DNA from: CAZNRY01 sp964575675
GTDB taxonomy: Bacteria; Eisenbacteria; RBG-16-71-46; CAIMUX01; VGJL01
NCBI GenBank assembly: GCA_964575675.1
Contig: CAZNRY010000068.1
Span: forward strand, 1-19,595
Reading direction: 5' to 3'
Length of the DNA stretch: 19,595 bases
The notes beneath the pieces are model-generated. The model had not been told where the DNA came from. It did no database searches and was given only the letters and a program-made list of their open reading frames with translations. Below are positions 1-7,644 of this stretch, piece by piece (the stretch's first letter is position 1; every line of letters starts with the position of its first letter). A program made the position numbers and the translations under genes.

Positions 1-2
1 CG

Positions 3-461
3 GCACCGTCCGATGTGGGTTCCTACAGGGTCACGGTTACCGCGTTGGACCCCGAGGGTCTCACTGCCAGCGCGCAGGGAACCCTGACCGTAGCACCGCC
101 CACACCCCCGACCGGCATGGAGGGAACGGTGGCGATCCGTTCCGGTCAGACGGGGAATCTACAAGGCGCGCGTATCGCCTTCTACGGGGATCTGGCGAGC
201 TGGTCGAGCGACCAACCGGTCCGCGCCATTTTCGTGGCGGAAGATGGGGAGAGCATCACGTTCAGGTTTGTCGATGTTTCGGTGGGCACCTACTACCTTG
301 ATGTCTGGAAGGACACAAACGACGACGGAGTCGCCAATACCGGAGATCTCCTCGGCTGGTTCGGTACAGACGTGTACCCGGGCGGTCAGATCCGCTCTTT
401 CCAGGTCATACAGGGCCAGGTAACACAGCTGGGAACCATAACCGTCATCGTCATGCCGTAG
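3..461 (+). CDS. Secreted/surface protein with Ig/PKD-like repeat, C-terminal fragment
   Basis: The reading frame is open from the window edge, so the N-terminus is missing; the GTG at 15 is internal to a beta-strand segment (SYRVTVTALD) and is unlikely to be a start. The first ~30 residues look like the end of a PKD/cadherin-like Ig domain (pattern GSYRVTVTA...TLTV). A TPPTP-type linker follows, then a ~110-residue beta-rich domain with the segment YYLDVWKDTNDDG. Bases 312-347 encode DTNDDGVANTGD, which fits the DxNxDGxxxxxD calcium-binding loop of dockerins and EF-hands. I infer an exported, possibly calcium-stabilised surface protein. It ends in a plain IVMP without a sortase or PorSS-type sorting tail that I recognise. 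Its function is unknown. Confidence 0.7.
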   Translation, partial: APSDVGSYRVTVTALDPEGLTASAQGTLTVAPPTPPTGMEGTVAIRSGQTGNLQGARIAFYGDLASWSSDQPVRAIFVAEDGESITFRFVDVSVGTYYLDVWKDTNDDGVANTGDLLGWFGTDVYPGGQIRSFQVIQGQVTQLGTITVIVMP

Positions 462-520
462 CTCGGAGCGTCAGGAAGTTTCCGTTTCTACACCCGAGGG
501 GATCCCCGCAGTCGAACCGT

Positions 521-1720
521 ATGCGCACGCGCACGAAGCTCCTCTGGATCGCCCTGCTCTACTTCGCGCAAGGGCTTCCCTTCGGAATCTTCAACGATTG
601 CATCCCGGTCTACCTTCGCGCGCATGGGGTGGGGCTCGCGCAGATCGGGTTCTTCTCCTTGCTCGGCCTTCCGTGGAGCGTGAAGGTCCTCTGGTCGCCC
701 CTGGTCGACCGCTTCGGGCGATTCTCCGCGTGGATCGCATCCGCGTTGATCGCGCTTGGGCTGACGTTTTTTCTCTTGCCGGCGCTCGATCCCTCGCAAC
801 CGGGCGCCCTTCTCTTGTTGCTGCTGCTCGGCCTCACCATCGCATCCGCCACGCAGGACGTCGCGATCGATGCGTACTCGATCGGACTCCTCGAACCGCG
901 GGAGGTCGGGACGGCGAACGGGATCCGTGTCACGGCCTATCGCGTCGCGTTGATCGTGGGAGGGGGAGGAATCATCGCCCTCGCCGAAACGGTTGCCTGG
1001 AGCAACCTCTTCCGTGCCGCGGGGGTTCTGTTCTTCATCCTCGCCTGCGTGAGTCTTCTCGCCCCCACTCCGATGAAGAGGACGGAGGAACGCCGGCAGA
1101 TCATCCGGCCCCTCGCGACTTGGCTCCGGCGTCCGGCCGCCCCGGCCGTCCTGCTCTTCGTCCTGCTCTATAAGTTGGGAGATGCGGCGATGGGGCCGAT
1201 GGTGAAGCCGTTCTGGGTCGATCGCGGAATCGGGCTTCTCGAGATCGGGACGATTTCGACGACCCTCGGCGTCCTCGCAACGATCGGCGGCGCGCTCCTC
1301 GGCGGCTGGTTGACCTCGCGGATCGGAATCTTCCGCGCTCTGTGGATTCTCGGTCTCTTCCAGGCGGTATCGAATCTGATCTACGCCGGCGTCGCCTACC
1401 TCGATCTCGCCCGCAGCGCGATCTACGCCGCCTCGCTCTTCGAGTCGTTCAGCGCGGGGCTCGGAACCGCCGCTTTCCTCGCTTTCCTGATGTCGATCTG
1501 CGAGCGTGAGCATGCGGCAACGCAGTACGCTCTCCTCTCGGCCCTCTTCGGGCTGACGCGATCGGTCGCGGGAGGGTTCAGCGGGTGGGGAACCGAGCAT
1601 CTCGGGTACGGCGCATACTTCGGCGTCACGTTCCTGCTCGCCCTGCCCGCCTACGCATTACTGCCGTGGGTCGCGCGGTACCTGCGCGCGGCCGTCGGTG
1701 AAACGCAGCCGGGGACCTAG
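521..1720 (+). CDS. MFS permease, AmpG-like
   Basis: This 399-residue, very hydrophobic protein should form about 12 transmembrane helices in the inner membrane. The N-terminal half matches the AmpG/acetyl-CoA transporter branch of the major facilitator superfamily: LLYFAQGLPFGIF in helix 1, the loop FSLLGLPWSVKVLWSPLVDR (about residues 45-64) containing the DR of MFS motif A, and SATQDVAIDAYSIGLL (109-124) with the TQD...D signature, followed by the G-rich RVALIVGGGG helix. AmpG imports muropeptides for cell-wall recycling, but this protein is shorter than E. coli AmpG (491 residues), so the substrate is uncertain. ATG 521 is the only sensible start in frame; its Shine-Dalgarno is poor (GAGGGG at 496-501 lies too far upstream). 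The next gene follows after 62 bp on the same strand. Confidence 0.8.
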   Translation: MRTRTKLLWIALLYFAQGLPFGIFNDCIPVYLRAHGVGLAQIGFFSLLGLPWSVKVLWSPLVDRFGRFSAWIASALIALGLTFFLLPALDPSQPGALLLLLLLGLTIASATQDVAIDAYSIGLLEPREVGTANGIRVTAYRVALIVGGGGIIALAETVAWSNLFRAAGVLFFILACVSLLAPTPMKRTEERRQIIRPLATWLRRPAAPAVLLFVLLYKLGDAAMGPMVKPFWVDRGIGLLEIGTISTTLGVLATIGGALLGGWLTSRIGIFRALWILGLFQAVSNLIYAGVAYLDLARSAIYAASLFESFSAGLGTAAFLAFLMSICEREHAATQYALLSALFGLTRSVAGGFSGWGTEHLGYGAYFGVTFLLALPAYALLPWVARYLRAAVGETQPGT

Positions 1721-1782
1721 GGAGTCCGATCGAAACCTCTCGGCGGACTCCTCTGCCGGGGGTGGAGAGGAGGAACGGATCG

Positions 1783-3384
1783 ATGCGAGACACCGCTCCG
1801 CGGCGCCCTCTCGGAGGCGGGTCGGGCTGGCGCGCGCCCGTCGTTGCCGGGGGATTCTCCGTTCTCATCGGGTCCATCCTGGCCGCGAGATGGCGCCTGG
1901 GTCCGGTCGATGATGCGTTCATCACGCTCCGCTATGCAGCCAACTGGGCGATGGGGCGGGGGCTCTGCTTCAATCCGGGAGAGCGGGTCGAGGGCTATAC
2001 GAATTTCCTGCTCGTCCTCCTCCAGGCGGCGGGAATCAAGCTCGGTTTGGATCCCGTGGTCGTGATGCGCGGGATCGGTTGGATCGGCCTCGGGGCTCTC
2101 GCCTACATCGTGGCGCGGGCCTGCGCTGTCGCCTTCTATGAAAGTCGGGGCTGGCTCTCGGTGCCGGCGGCGATTCTGATCACCCTGAATCCGGCCGTCC
2201 TGGGCTGGGCCGTCTCTGGCCTGGAAACCGTCCTTTACGCGCTCCTTCTCCTGGCCGGGATCCTGTTCGCATCCGGCGATCGGCGGCCGCCCAACGGCGC
2301 GATGGCTGGGGCGTGTCTGATCCTTGCCGGCCTCACGCGACCAGAGGCGATGGCCCTCTTTCCATTCTTCGCCTTTCTCCTTCGATGGAATGGAGCGTCG
2401 CGCCGGGAGATTCTCCGTCTCGCCCTTCTCTTCCTCGTCGGATACGGGTCCTACTTCGCCTTCAGGGCGGTCTGGTTCGGGAGCCTCTTCCCCAACACCT
2501 TCTACGCGAAGCTCGACTACGGAAACACCCTGTTGCTCCAACGGGGTCTCGCCTATGTGTGGAGCTTTGTCGTCGCCTCGCCCCTCATCGTCCTCTTCTC
2601 CCTGGCGGCCATTCCCCTTCTGCGCGGCGCGCCCGGGGTCGTGAGAGGTTGTGCGATCATCGCCGCCGCTCACTTGCTCACGGTCGTGTACGAGGGCGGG
2701 GACCATTTCGCGCTCTATCGCTTCATCGTCCCCGTCCTACCGATTCTTTGCGTGTTGGCGCTCCACCCGTGGGTGGCGCTCGCAGGCCGCCTGGGTTGGA
2801 TCGGGTGGCGGCGCCGTGCGGTAGTCACGGGCGGGCTAGCAATCCTCGCGGTGTCTGCCCTCACGATCGGACAATCCCGCACCAAAGGTCACGCGGCGCC
2901 CGAGCTAGAGGTCCTGCGCATCGAGGCCGGCTATTCGGTGCAATGGGAGGAGATCGGGCGCTACCTTCGCCGCGTCGCCCCGCGCGAGGCGTCGCTCAGC
3001 ACGACCGCGATCGGGGCGATCGGGTTCTACTCCGACCTGCGGATCATCGATCCTCTGGGTCTCGTGAATCCGACGATCGCGCATCGCCGCACGCGGCTCG
3101 GCCAGGGGAAGCCCGGACACGAGAAGTTCGATGCGGGCGCCGTTTTCGATGCGTCCCCTTCCTACCTCTTGATCGTTAACCTGCCGAAGCCCGAGGCGAT
3201 TCCCGAGAACCAGATAGCGCGGCTCGCCTGGGGGCGTCACAACAGCCTGCTCCTTCAGAATCCTCGATTGCACGAGCGATACCGTCACGAATCGATCTTG
3301 GTCAGGAGCGGTTGGTGGGCGATCTATGTCCGGAAGGATCTGCCCCCGCTCACGGGCGCCGGGCCGGGATGTGAAGGAGGATGA
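1783..3384 (+). CDS. GT-C membrane glycosyltransferase, AftB-like
   Basis: I chose ATG 1783 (533 residues) over the in-frame GTG at 1762 because GGAGAGGAGG at 1764-1773 is a strong ribosome-binding site for it. After a short Arg-rich N-terminus come a first membrane helix and the segment DDAFITLRYAANWAMGRGL (from residue 43), then FNPGERVEGYTNF. This is the acidic first-loop signature of GT-C lipid-phosphosugar-dependent transferases related to mycobacterial arabinofuranosyltransferase AftB. About ten hydrophobic helices follow to around residue 365. A soluble C-terminal domain carries IGFYSDLRIIDPLGLVNP (around 410-428), typical of this family. The enzyme probably transfers a sugar from a polyprenyl-phosphate donor onto an extracytoplasmic glycan. 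Donor and acceptor cannot be read from the sequence, and no glycan cluster surrounds it. Confidence 0.72.
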   Translation: MRDTAPRRPLGGGSGWRAPVVAGGFSVLIGSILAARWRLGPVDDAFITLRYAANWAMGRGLCFNPGERVEGYTNFLLVLLQAAGIKLGLDPVVVMRGIGWIGLGALAYIVARACAVAFYESRGWLSVPAAILITLNPAVLGWAVSGLETVLYALLLLAGILFASGDRRPPNGAMAGACLILAGLTRPEAMALFPFFAFLLRWNGASRREILRLALLFLVGYGSYFAFRAVWFGSLFPNTFYAKLDYGNTLLLQRGLAYVWSFVVASPLIVLFSLAAIPLLRGAPGVVRGCAIIAAAHLLTVVYEGGDHFALYRFIVPVLPILCVLALHPWVALAGRLGWIGWRRRAVVTGGLAILAVSALTIGQSRTKGHAAPELEVLRIEAGYSVQWEEIGRYLRRVAPREASLSTTAIGAIGFYSDLRIIDPLGLVNPTIAHRRTRLGQGKPGHEKFDAGAVFDASPSYLLIVNLPKPEAIPENQIARLAWGRHNSLLLQNPRLHERYRHESILVRSGWWAIYVRKDLPPLTGAGPGCEGG

Positions 3385-3438
3385 TCGCCCCGCCCGCCTG
3401 CGCTATCGTTCGTTGCCGGAGGGAGAGGGGATGACCTC

Positions 3439-4125
3439 ATGAGCGCTCCGCGCGTCCTGATCGTCGAGGATGAGACGAAAATATCCCAGCTGATCGCGAA
3501 GAACCTCGCCGCGATCGGGCTCGAGTGCAACACCGCGGCGGACGGAATCGCGGCGCTCGATCTCTTCGCCAAGGTCGAACCCGATCTCGTCGTGCTCGAT
3601 CTGATGCTCCCCGGCATGGACGGCCTCGATGTATGCCGGCGCATCCGCGCCCGAAGCCGCGTGCCGATCCTGATGTTGACGGCAAGACGCGATGAGGCCG
3701 ATGTGGTCCTGGGCCTCGAGCTCGGCGCGGACGATTACATGACGAAGCCGTTTGGGGTGCGGGAGCTGGTCGCTCGGGTGCGGGCCCTCCTGCGCCGTGC
3801 GCTGCCGGAGGAGGATGCGCCCGTGCACCTCGGTCCCCTCGCCCTCGATCCCGGGCGCCGGCGTCTGACGATCGACGGCCGCCCCGCCGACCTGACGACG
3901 CTGGAGTTCGATCTCCTCTTGTTCCTGGCGAAGCATCCGGGACGGGTTTTCTCGCGGGACCAACTCCTCGAGCAGGTTTGGGGAAGGGATCGCGTCGTGG
4001 ACTCGCGCAGCATCGACAGCCTGGTCAGCCGTCTCCGCAAGAAGGTCGAGCCGGATCCCGACAGCCCGAAGTTCGTCCAGACCGTCTGGGGTTCGGGCTA
4101 TCGGATGGCGGAGCCCGGATCATGA
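3439..4125 (+). CDS. OmpR/PhoB-family response regulator
   Basis: This 228-residue two-domain regulator is full length for the OmpR family. Residues 1-120 form the receiver: acidic pair E10/D11, phospho-acceptor D54 in VVLDLMLPGMDG, T81 and K103 in TKPFG. Residues ~130-225 form the winged-helix DNA-binding domain, with LTTLEFDLLLFLAKHPGRVF, the transactivation/recognition region RDQLLEQVWG, SIDSLVSRLRKKVE, and the wing ending VWGSGYRM. GAGGGG at 3425-3430, 8 nt ahead, supports ATG 3439. The stop codon overlaps the start of the kinase gene (ATGA at 4122-4125), so the two are translationally coupled and should be cognate partners. Target genes are not evident; the Spy-like gene 2 kb downstream is a candidate. 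Confidence 0.95.
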   Translation: MSAPRVLIVEDETKISQLIAKNLAAIGLECNTAADGIAALDLFAKVEPDLVVLDLMLPGMDGLDVCRRIRARSRVPILMLTARRDEADVVLGLELGADDYMTKPFGVRELVARVRALLRRALPEEDAPVHLGPLALDPGRRRLTIDGRPADLTTLEFDLLLFLAKHPGRVFSRDQLLEQVWGRDRVVDSRSIDSLVSRLRKKVEPDPDSPKFVQTVWGSGYRMAEPGS

Positions 4126-5564
4126 GCCTGCGGCTCCGAGGGAGCCTTCTCTGGACCTTCACGGGGGCGTTCCTTGCCGTCCTCGTCGGGGGGATCGTCA
4201 TCCAGGCGGTCTTGATCACCACGGTCCTTCAGCCGACCGTGCGCTACTGGCGCACGACGACGCGCCAGTCGATCGCCCGCGCCGCCGCGGCCAGCGTGGC
4301 GGATGCGCTCAACGCGGGAAATCGGGACATCGCAGGCGTGCTCAAGAGCGCGGCGCGCGGAGACCCTGCGCTTCTGCTGGTCTATCGCGATGCCGCGGGG
4401 GGAATCCTCTCTTCCCGGAACCTGGATGATCTGCCTCCCGGAACACGGATGCTCCTGCGCGGATCGGAGCGCGGCCGCGGCCGGCGGGTGATCGGAAGCG
4501 CGCCCGTGCTCGCGAATGGCGCACACATGGGGGATGTCCTCGTCCTGCCGCCGCGCCCGGATCGGACGCTCTCGCCGGAAGGTATGCCGCGCCCGTGGGT
4601 TCTCTTCCTGCCGACGGCGGCACTCCTCGCCGGCATTGCGGGCTTTCTCCTGTTTCGAGGAATGGCCCGAAGGCTCTCTCATCTGGAGGACCGGGTCCGC
4701 CGCGTTGCGGAAGGGGATCTGGCCGCGCGGGTCGCCGACGCGGGGGCCGACGAGCTCGGCCGGCTCGGCGCCGCGTTCAACGGGATGGCCGGCCGCTTGC
4801 AGGAGTCGCGCGCGAAGGTGATCGAAGCCGACCATCAGCGCCGCCGCTTCCTGGCCGACGTGACGCACGATCTGGCGACTCCTCTCACGACGATCCGAGG
4901 CTATGCGGAAACACTGCTCGATCCCACCGTGCCGAAGAGCCGGGAGGAGACAGAGCGTTACCTCCGCTTCATCCAGGAGGAGGCGGTGCGGATGGACGGA
5001 CTCGTTGCCGATCTGCTGGATCTCGCCCGCGTGGAAGCGGGAGGGGTCCCGCTTGCGCGCGAGCCGGTCGATCTCGTCAATCTGGCGCGGATGGTGGTCG
5101 GACGGATGCGCCCCGCGTTCGCGGAGGCCGGGCTCGACCTCGCGGGGCCGAGCCCGGAGGCGGGCGCCGACGGAGGGTTCCCCCCGCCGCCGCAAGGCAT
5201 TCTCGCGCTCGCAGATCGGGGGAGGATCGAGCAACTCCTCGCGAATCTACTGGGGAACGCGCTTCGGTATGTGCAAGCGGGGGGAAAGGTCCGCGTGCGA
5301 GTCGAATCAACCGCGGAGGAGCCGACCGTCATCGTCGAGGATGACGGTCCCGGCTTCGCCCGGGAAGATCTGCCCCGCGTTTTCGAGAGGTTCTATCGCG
5401 GCAATCCCGCGCGCCCCGCCGGAGGGACCGGCCTGGGTCTTGCGATCGTCCGGGGAATCGCCCGGGCGCACGGCGGGGAAGCGACGGCCGAGAACAGGCC
5501 CGAGGGGGGCGCCCGCATCATCGTGCGGCTGCCGGCCGCCGACGCGGACCGCGCTTCCGGGTGA
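4122..5564 (+). CDS. Membrane sensor histidine kinase (HAMP-HisKA-HATPase)
   Basis: The start is ATG 4122, inside the ATGA overlap with the response regulator, giving 480 residues; a longer in-frame extension upstream only overlaps the regulator. There are two membrane helices (about 10-34 and 158-179) enclosing a ~120-residue extracytoplasmic sensor with no domain I recognise. A HAMP linker follows (about 180-232, with EGDLAARV and DELGRLGAAFNGM), then HisKA with H249 in DVTHDLATPL, and a HATPase domain with N-box N375/N379, G1 DDGPGF (407-412), F-box FERFYRG (421-427) and G2 GGTGLGLAIV (434-443). The H-box reads THDLATPL, where SHELRTPL is the usual form; the phospho-acceptor and following acidic residue are kept, so the kinase should be active. 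It phosphorylates the upstream regulator in response to an unknown envelope signal. Confidence 0.95.
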   Translation: MSLRLRGSLLWTFTGAFLAVLVGGIVIQAVLITTVLQPTVRYWRTTTRQSIARAAAASVADALNAGNRDIAGVLKSAARGDPALLLVYRDAAGGILSSRNLDDLPPGTRMLLRGSERGRGRRVIGSAPVLANGAHMGDVLVLPPRPDRTLSPEGMPRPWVLFLPTAALLAGIAGFLLFRGMARRLSHLEDRVRRVAEGDLAARVADAGADELGRLGAAFNGMAGRLQESRAKVIEADHQRRRFLADVTHDLATPLTTIRGYAETLLDPTVPKSREETERYLRFIQEEAVRMDGLVADLLDLARVEAGGVPLAREPVDLVNLARMVVGRMRPAFAEAGLDLAGPSPEAGADGGFPPPPQGILALADRGRIEQLLANLLGNALRYVQAGGKVRVRVESTAEEPTVIVEDDGPGFAREDLPRVFERFYRGNPARPAGGTGLGLAIVRGIARAHGGEATAENRPEGGARIIVRLPAADADRASG

Positions 5565-5618
5565 GCCGCCGGGTGCGCGTGCAGAGCCTGCCTGCCGCCG
5601 GCGCGCCGCCTCGCTCCT

Positions 5619-5963
5619 TCAGTTTTCCCGCTTGAAGTGGGGCATCGTGTCGGGGATCTCGAGCGACAGCTCCACCAGACCGCCGTATACGCCGTTCGCG
5701 TACCACGGAGCCTGGTAGATCAGCTTCTTCTTGCCCCCCTTCTCGATCGTGTAAGCGTTCATCCGCTGTCCCCGGAGCAACTCTTCGGTCTTCGTTCGCG
5801 CAGGTTCGGGGTGGCAATTCAGGAGGTTCGAACCGATCAGGTTCCTGCCGCCGTCACCAGCGAAGGTTGACGCCGCGCGCTCATTCATCTCGAGGATTAC
5901 GCCGTCCGGGTCGCAGATCGTGATCGCGCCCGGGAACTCCTTCGTCCAATCGAACTCCCGCAT
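5619..5963 (-). CDS. Stand-alone PAS domain protein
   Basis: This 114-residue protein is essentially one PAS domain with no output domain. It begins with the typical PAS opening (AITICDPDGVILEMNERA), then has the helix region GSNLLNCHPEPARTKTEELL and the strand segment YTIEKGGKKKLIYQAPWY followed by GGLVELSLEIP. This version of PAS is also found at the C-terminus of DUF438 proteins and as single-domain proteins in anaerobes. It is probably a cytoplasmic small-molecule or redox sensor, or an adaptor for a separate partner; the ligand is unknown. AAGGAGG lies 4-5 nt upstream of ATG 5963. The gene is convergent with the kinase gene (54 bp apart) and divergent from the Spy-like gene (160 bp). Confidence 0.85.
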   Translation of the reverse strand: MREFDWTKEFPGAITICDPDGVILEMNERAASTFAGDGGRNLIGSNLLNCHPEPARTKTEELLRGQRMNAYTIEKGGKKKLIYQAPWYANGVYGGLVELSLEIPDTMPHFKREN

Positions 5964-5987
5964 TGATCCTCCTTGTTTGTCGGCCGG

Positions 5988-5996
5988 ATCTTAGCA
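5988..5996 (-). promoter_or_regulatory. Possible extended -10 promoter for the PAS gene
   Basis: On the minus strand the sequence reads TGC-TAAGAT, an extended -10 element (TGn plus 4 of 6 matches to TATAAT), about 25-30 bp ahead of the PAS start codon. No good -35 hexamer lies 17 bp further upstream. Transcription would begin near 5981, leaving a leader that holds little more than the AAGGAGG ribosome-binding site. Confidence 0.3.
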
Positions 5997-6123
5997 TGGG
6001 CGCGCGAGATGCCATCCGACACGAAATCCCATTGGCCTGCCACATCTCTGACACAACTCGCGGGTACGTTTCCTTGTGGTAGTAGAACGAAACGGTCGAT
6101 CAAGACCCAAGGAGGATTCGGAG

Positions 6124-7278
6124 ATGAGAAGCATGCGTTGCAACGGTGGACTTCGGTCCAGTTTGGCGATCGTAGGCCTCGTGGCCGTCCTGGGGATCAG
6201 CGCCGGCTGCGATCAGGTGGACGGGAGCGCGGGTCCCTTCGACGGCCCGGCGGCCGCCGCCAGCGGGGAAGCTCTCGACGAAGGCGTGGCGGTGGGGCCC
6301 TTCGCCGCGCTCACGGTGGAGCAGATCGATGCCCACGTGAAGCTGACCGCCGAGCAGCGGACCACGATCGAGGCCGCGCTCGATCGAGCCCGCGCCGCCC
6401 GCGACGAGCGGGTGAGCCATTCCCGGCGAGGATCTTGGGGACGGCGCGCCCATGCGGATAGGCCGAGTTTCGGCCCCGCGGCGGGCGAGCCTCCGGCCCT
6501 CGTCTTTCTGGAGGATGCGTCCAAGGCGCTGACGCCCGATCAGTTCGCGCAGCTTGCGCGGCTCTTGAGGGATGAGCGGGATCGCTGGACGGTGGAAAGA
6601 GCGGGCGGGAACGGTCCGGAAGACCGCGGTCCGCGGGGACGAGGGAGGGGGATGGGCGGGCGGCGCGGAGCGGGTGCGGGACCGGGCGCCGGGGGAGGGT
6701 TTGCGGCGCTGGCCGATCGGGCCGCGGGCTATCTCGATCTGACGGACGCGCAGCGCGAGGAAATCCGATCGATCCTCGACGCCCGGGCAGTCGAGATGCG
6801 CGAGATCCGGTCGCACATGGCCTCGGGAACCACGACGCCCGAGGCGACGCGGGATGGAATCCGCGCGGTCCGGATCGGCACGCGCGATCAGATGAAGAGC
6901 GTTCTGACCGCGGAACAGTGGGAGAAGGCCGACGACTTCCGGTCGAAGCGCATCGGTGAGCAGATCGACGCGCGCATGGAGCGGATGGAGGATCAGCTCC
7001 GGAGGCGCGGGCTGTTCCTCGAGAGGGTTCTCGACCTCGCGCCGGCACAGGCGAATCGCGTGCAGGATCTCTTGAGAGAAACCATCCCCGCGCGCAAGGA
7101 GATCATGAGCGGCGTCAAGTCCGGGACGCTCGCTCCCGAGGATGCGGCGATGCGCGTGCTCGATTTGGAGAGGTCCGCGGCCGCGCAGATCGGCTCGCTT
7201 CTCACGCCGGAGCAGATGATCCGGTGGGATGCCGTGAAGGATCTACTTCCGCGCGGCGGTCCGGGCAGAGGCTTCTGA
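6124..7278 (+). CDS. Spy/CpxP-like multi-LTxxQ lipoprotein
   Basis: ATG 6124 is supported by AAGGAGG at 6109-6115, 8 nt ahead, giving 384 residues. The N-terminus is a lipoprotein-like signal: Arg/Lys-bearing start, hydrophobic stretch (12-27) and ISAGC with C29; Ser at -3 makes the lipobox imperfect. The mature protein is helix-rich, with seven LTxxQ-like motifs near residues 64, 74, 136, 206, 261, 305 (LAPAQ) and 360. LTxxQ is the hallmark of the periplasmic chaperone Spy and the Cpx inhibitor CpxP, which carry two motifs in about 160 residues. A Gly/Arg-rich linker (about 160-198) splits it into an N-terminal third and a longer C-terminal part. It is probably a periplasmic chaperone or metal/stress-responsive envelope protein. 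It could be regulated by the two-component system upstream, but that is inference. Confidence 0.75.
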   Translation: MRSMRCNGGLRSSLAIVGLVAVLGISAGCDQVDGSAGPFDGPAAAASGEALDEGVAVGPFAALTVEQIDAHVKLTAEQRTTIEAALDRARAARDERVSHSRRGSWGRRAHADRPSFGPAAGEPPALVFLEDASKALTPDQFAQLARLLRDERDRWTVERAGGNGPEDRGPRGRGRGMGGRRGAGAGPGAGGGFAALADRAAGYLDLTDAQREEIRSILDARAVEMREIRSHMASGTTTPEATRDGIRAVRIGTRDQMKSVLTAEQWEKADDFRSKRIGEQIDARMERMEDQLRRRGLFLERVLDLAPAQANRVQDLLRETIPARKEIMSGVKSGTLAPEDAAMRVLDLERSAAAQIGSLLTPEQMIRWDAVKDLLPRGGPGRGF

Positions 7279-7644
7279 TCGGGCTCGACACCATGCGCCG
7301 GGCGGGTGCGCGCGAGCACGCGCGCCCGCGGGTCCGGGCGGCCATGCAGGGGGATCGCCGAAGAGAGCTGCGCCATGCGCCGAACGGAGGCGGCCCCCGA
7401 ATGGCCGCCCTGCTCCCGCTCGGCCGGCTAAACGATCAGGACGCCGGCCTCGCGGGCGCGCCAGCTCGCGCTTCATGGCCCATGAGGGCCCGCGGGCGTG
7501 CAGCCATGTCTCGCAGCGCGACGCCAGAGCGCAGGCGGCACAGAAGCGGGACAACGGGCAGTGTCCCAGTCCGCCGGAGCAGTCGCGCGAAGGGACATGG
7601 CGAACGAGCCGCGGGCATCTTCGGGAGTTCATCCGGAGAGCGCT
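7279..7644. other. Gap without a confident gene; GC hairpins and a Cys-rich frame
   Basis: These 366 bp lie between the convergent Spy-like and ABC exporter genes. They contain two GC-rich hairpins (7308-7325 and 7389-7409) and a minus-strand frame starting at ATG 7632, 12 nt after the ABC stop. That frame has cysteines at residues 6, 18, 25, 31, 34 and 40 (HCPLSRFCAACALASRC is the core) and strong G/C bias at third positions up to about base 7450. It has no convincing ribosome-binding site, its C-terminal half loses the bias and becomes low-complexity Arg/Gly/Ala, and the plus-strand frame over the same bases shows similar third-position bias. I therefore do not call a gene. Confidence 0.4.
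7308..7325 (+). terminator. Possible terminator hairpin after the Spy-like gene
   Basis: A perfect 7-bp stem GCGCGCG/CGCGCGC encloses the loop AGCA, 29 nt past the stop codon; it can extend by two G-C pairs beyond a bulged T. There is no T-tract, so it is not a classical intrinsic terminator, though it could stall or protect the transcript end. Confidence 0.3.

Noticed and set aside
498..507. GGGGATCCCC palindrome before the MFS gene as a terminator or operator
   Set aside because: It is a gapless 10-bp palindrome that leaves no room for a loop without losing most of its stem, has no T-tract, and chance palindromes are common at this composition.
3381..3434. 17-codon open frame overlapping the GT-C stop (ATGA) as a leader peptide before the response regulator
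   Set aside because: The AAGGAGG at 3374-3380 directly abuts the ATG, leaving no spacing for initiation, and the peptide has no attenuation-like codon run.
6048..6053. CTGACA as a -35 box for the Spy-like gene
   Set aside because: It matches 5 of 6 bases of TTGACA, but no -10-like hexamer lies 16-18 bp downstream.
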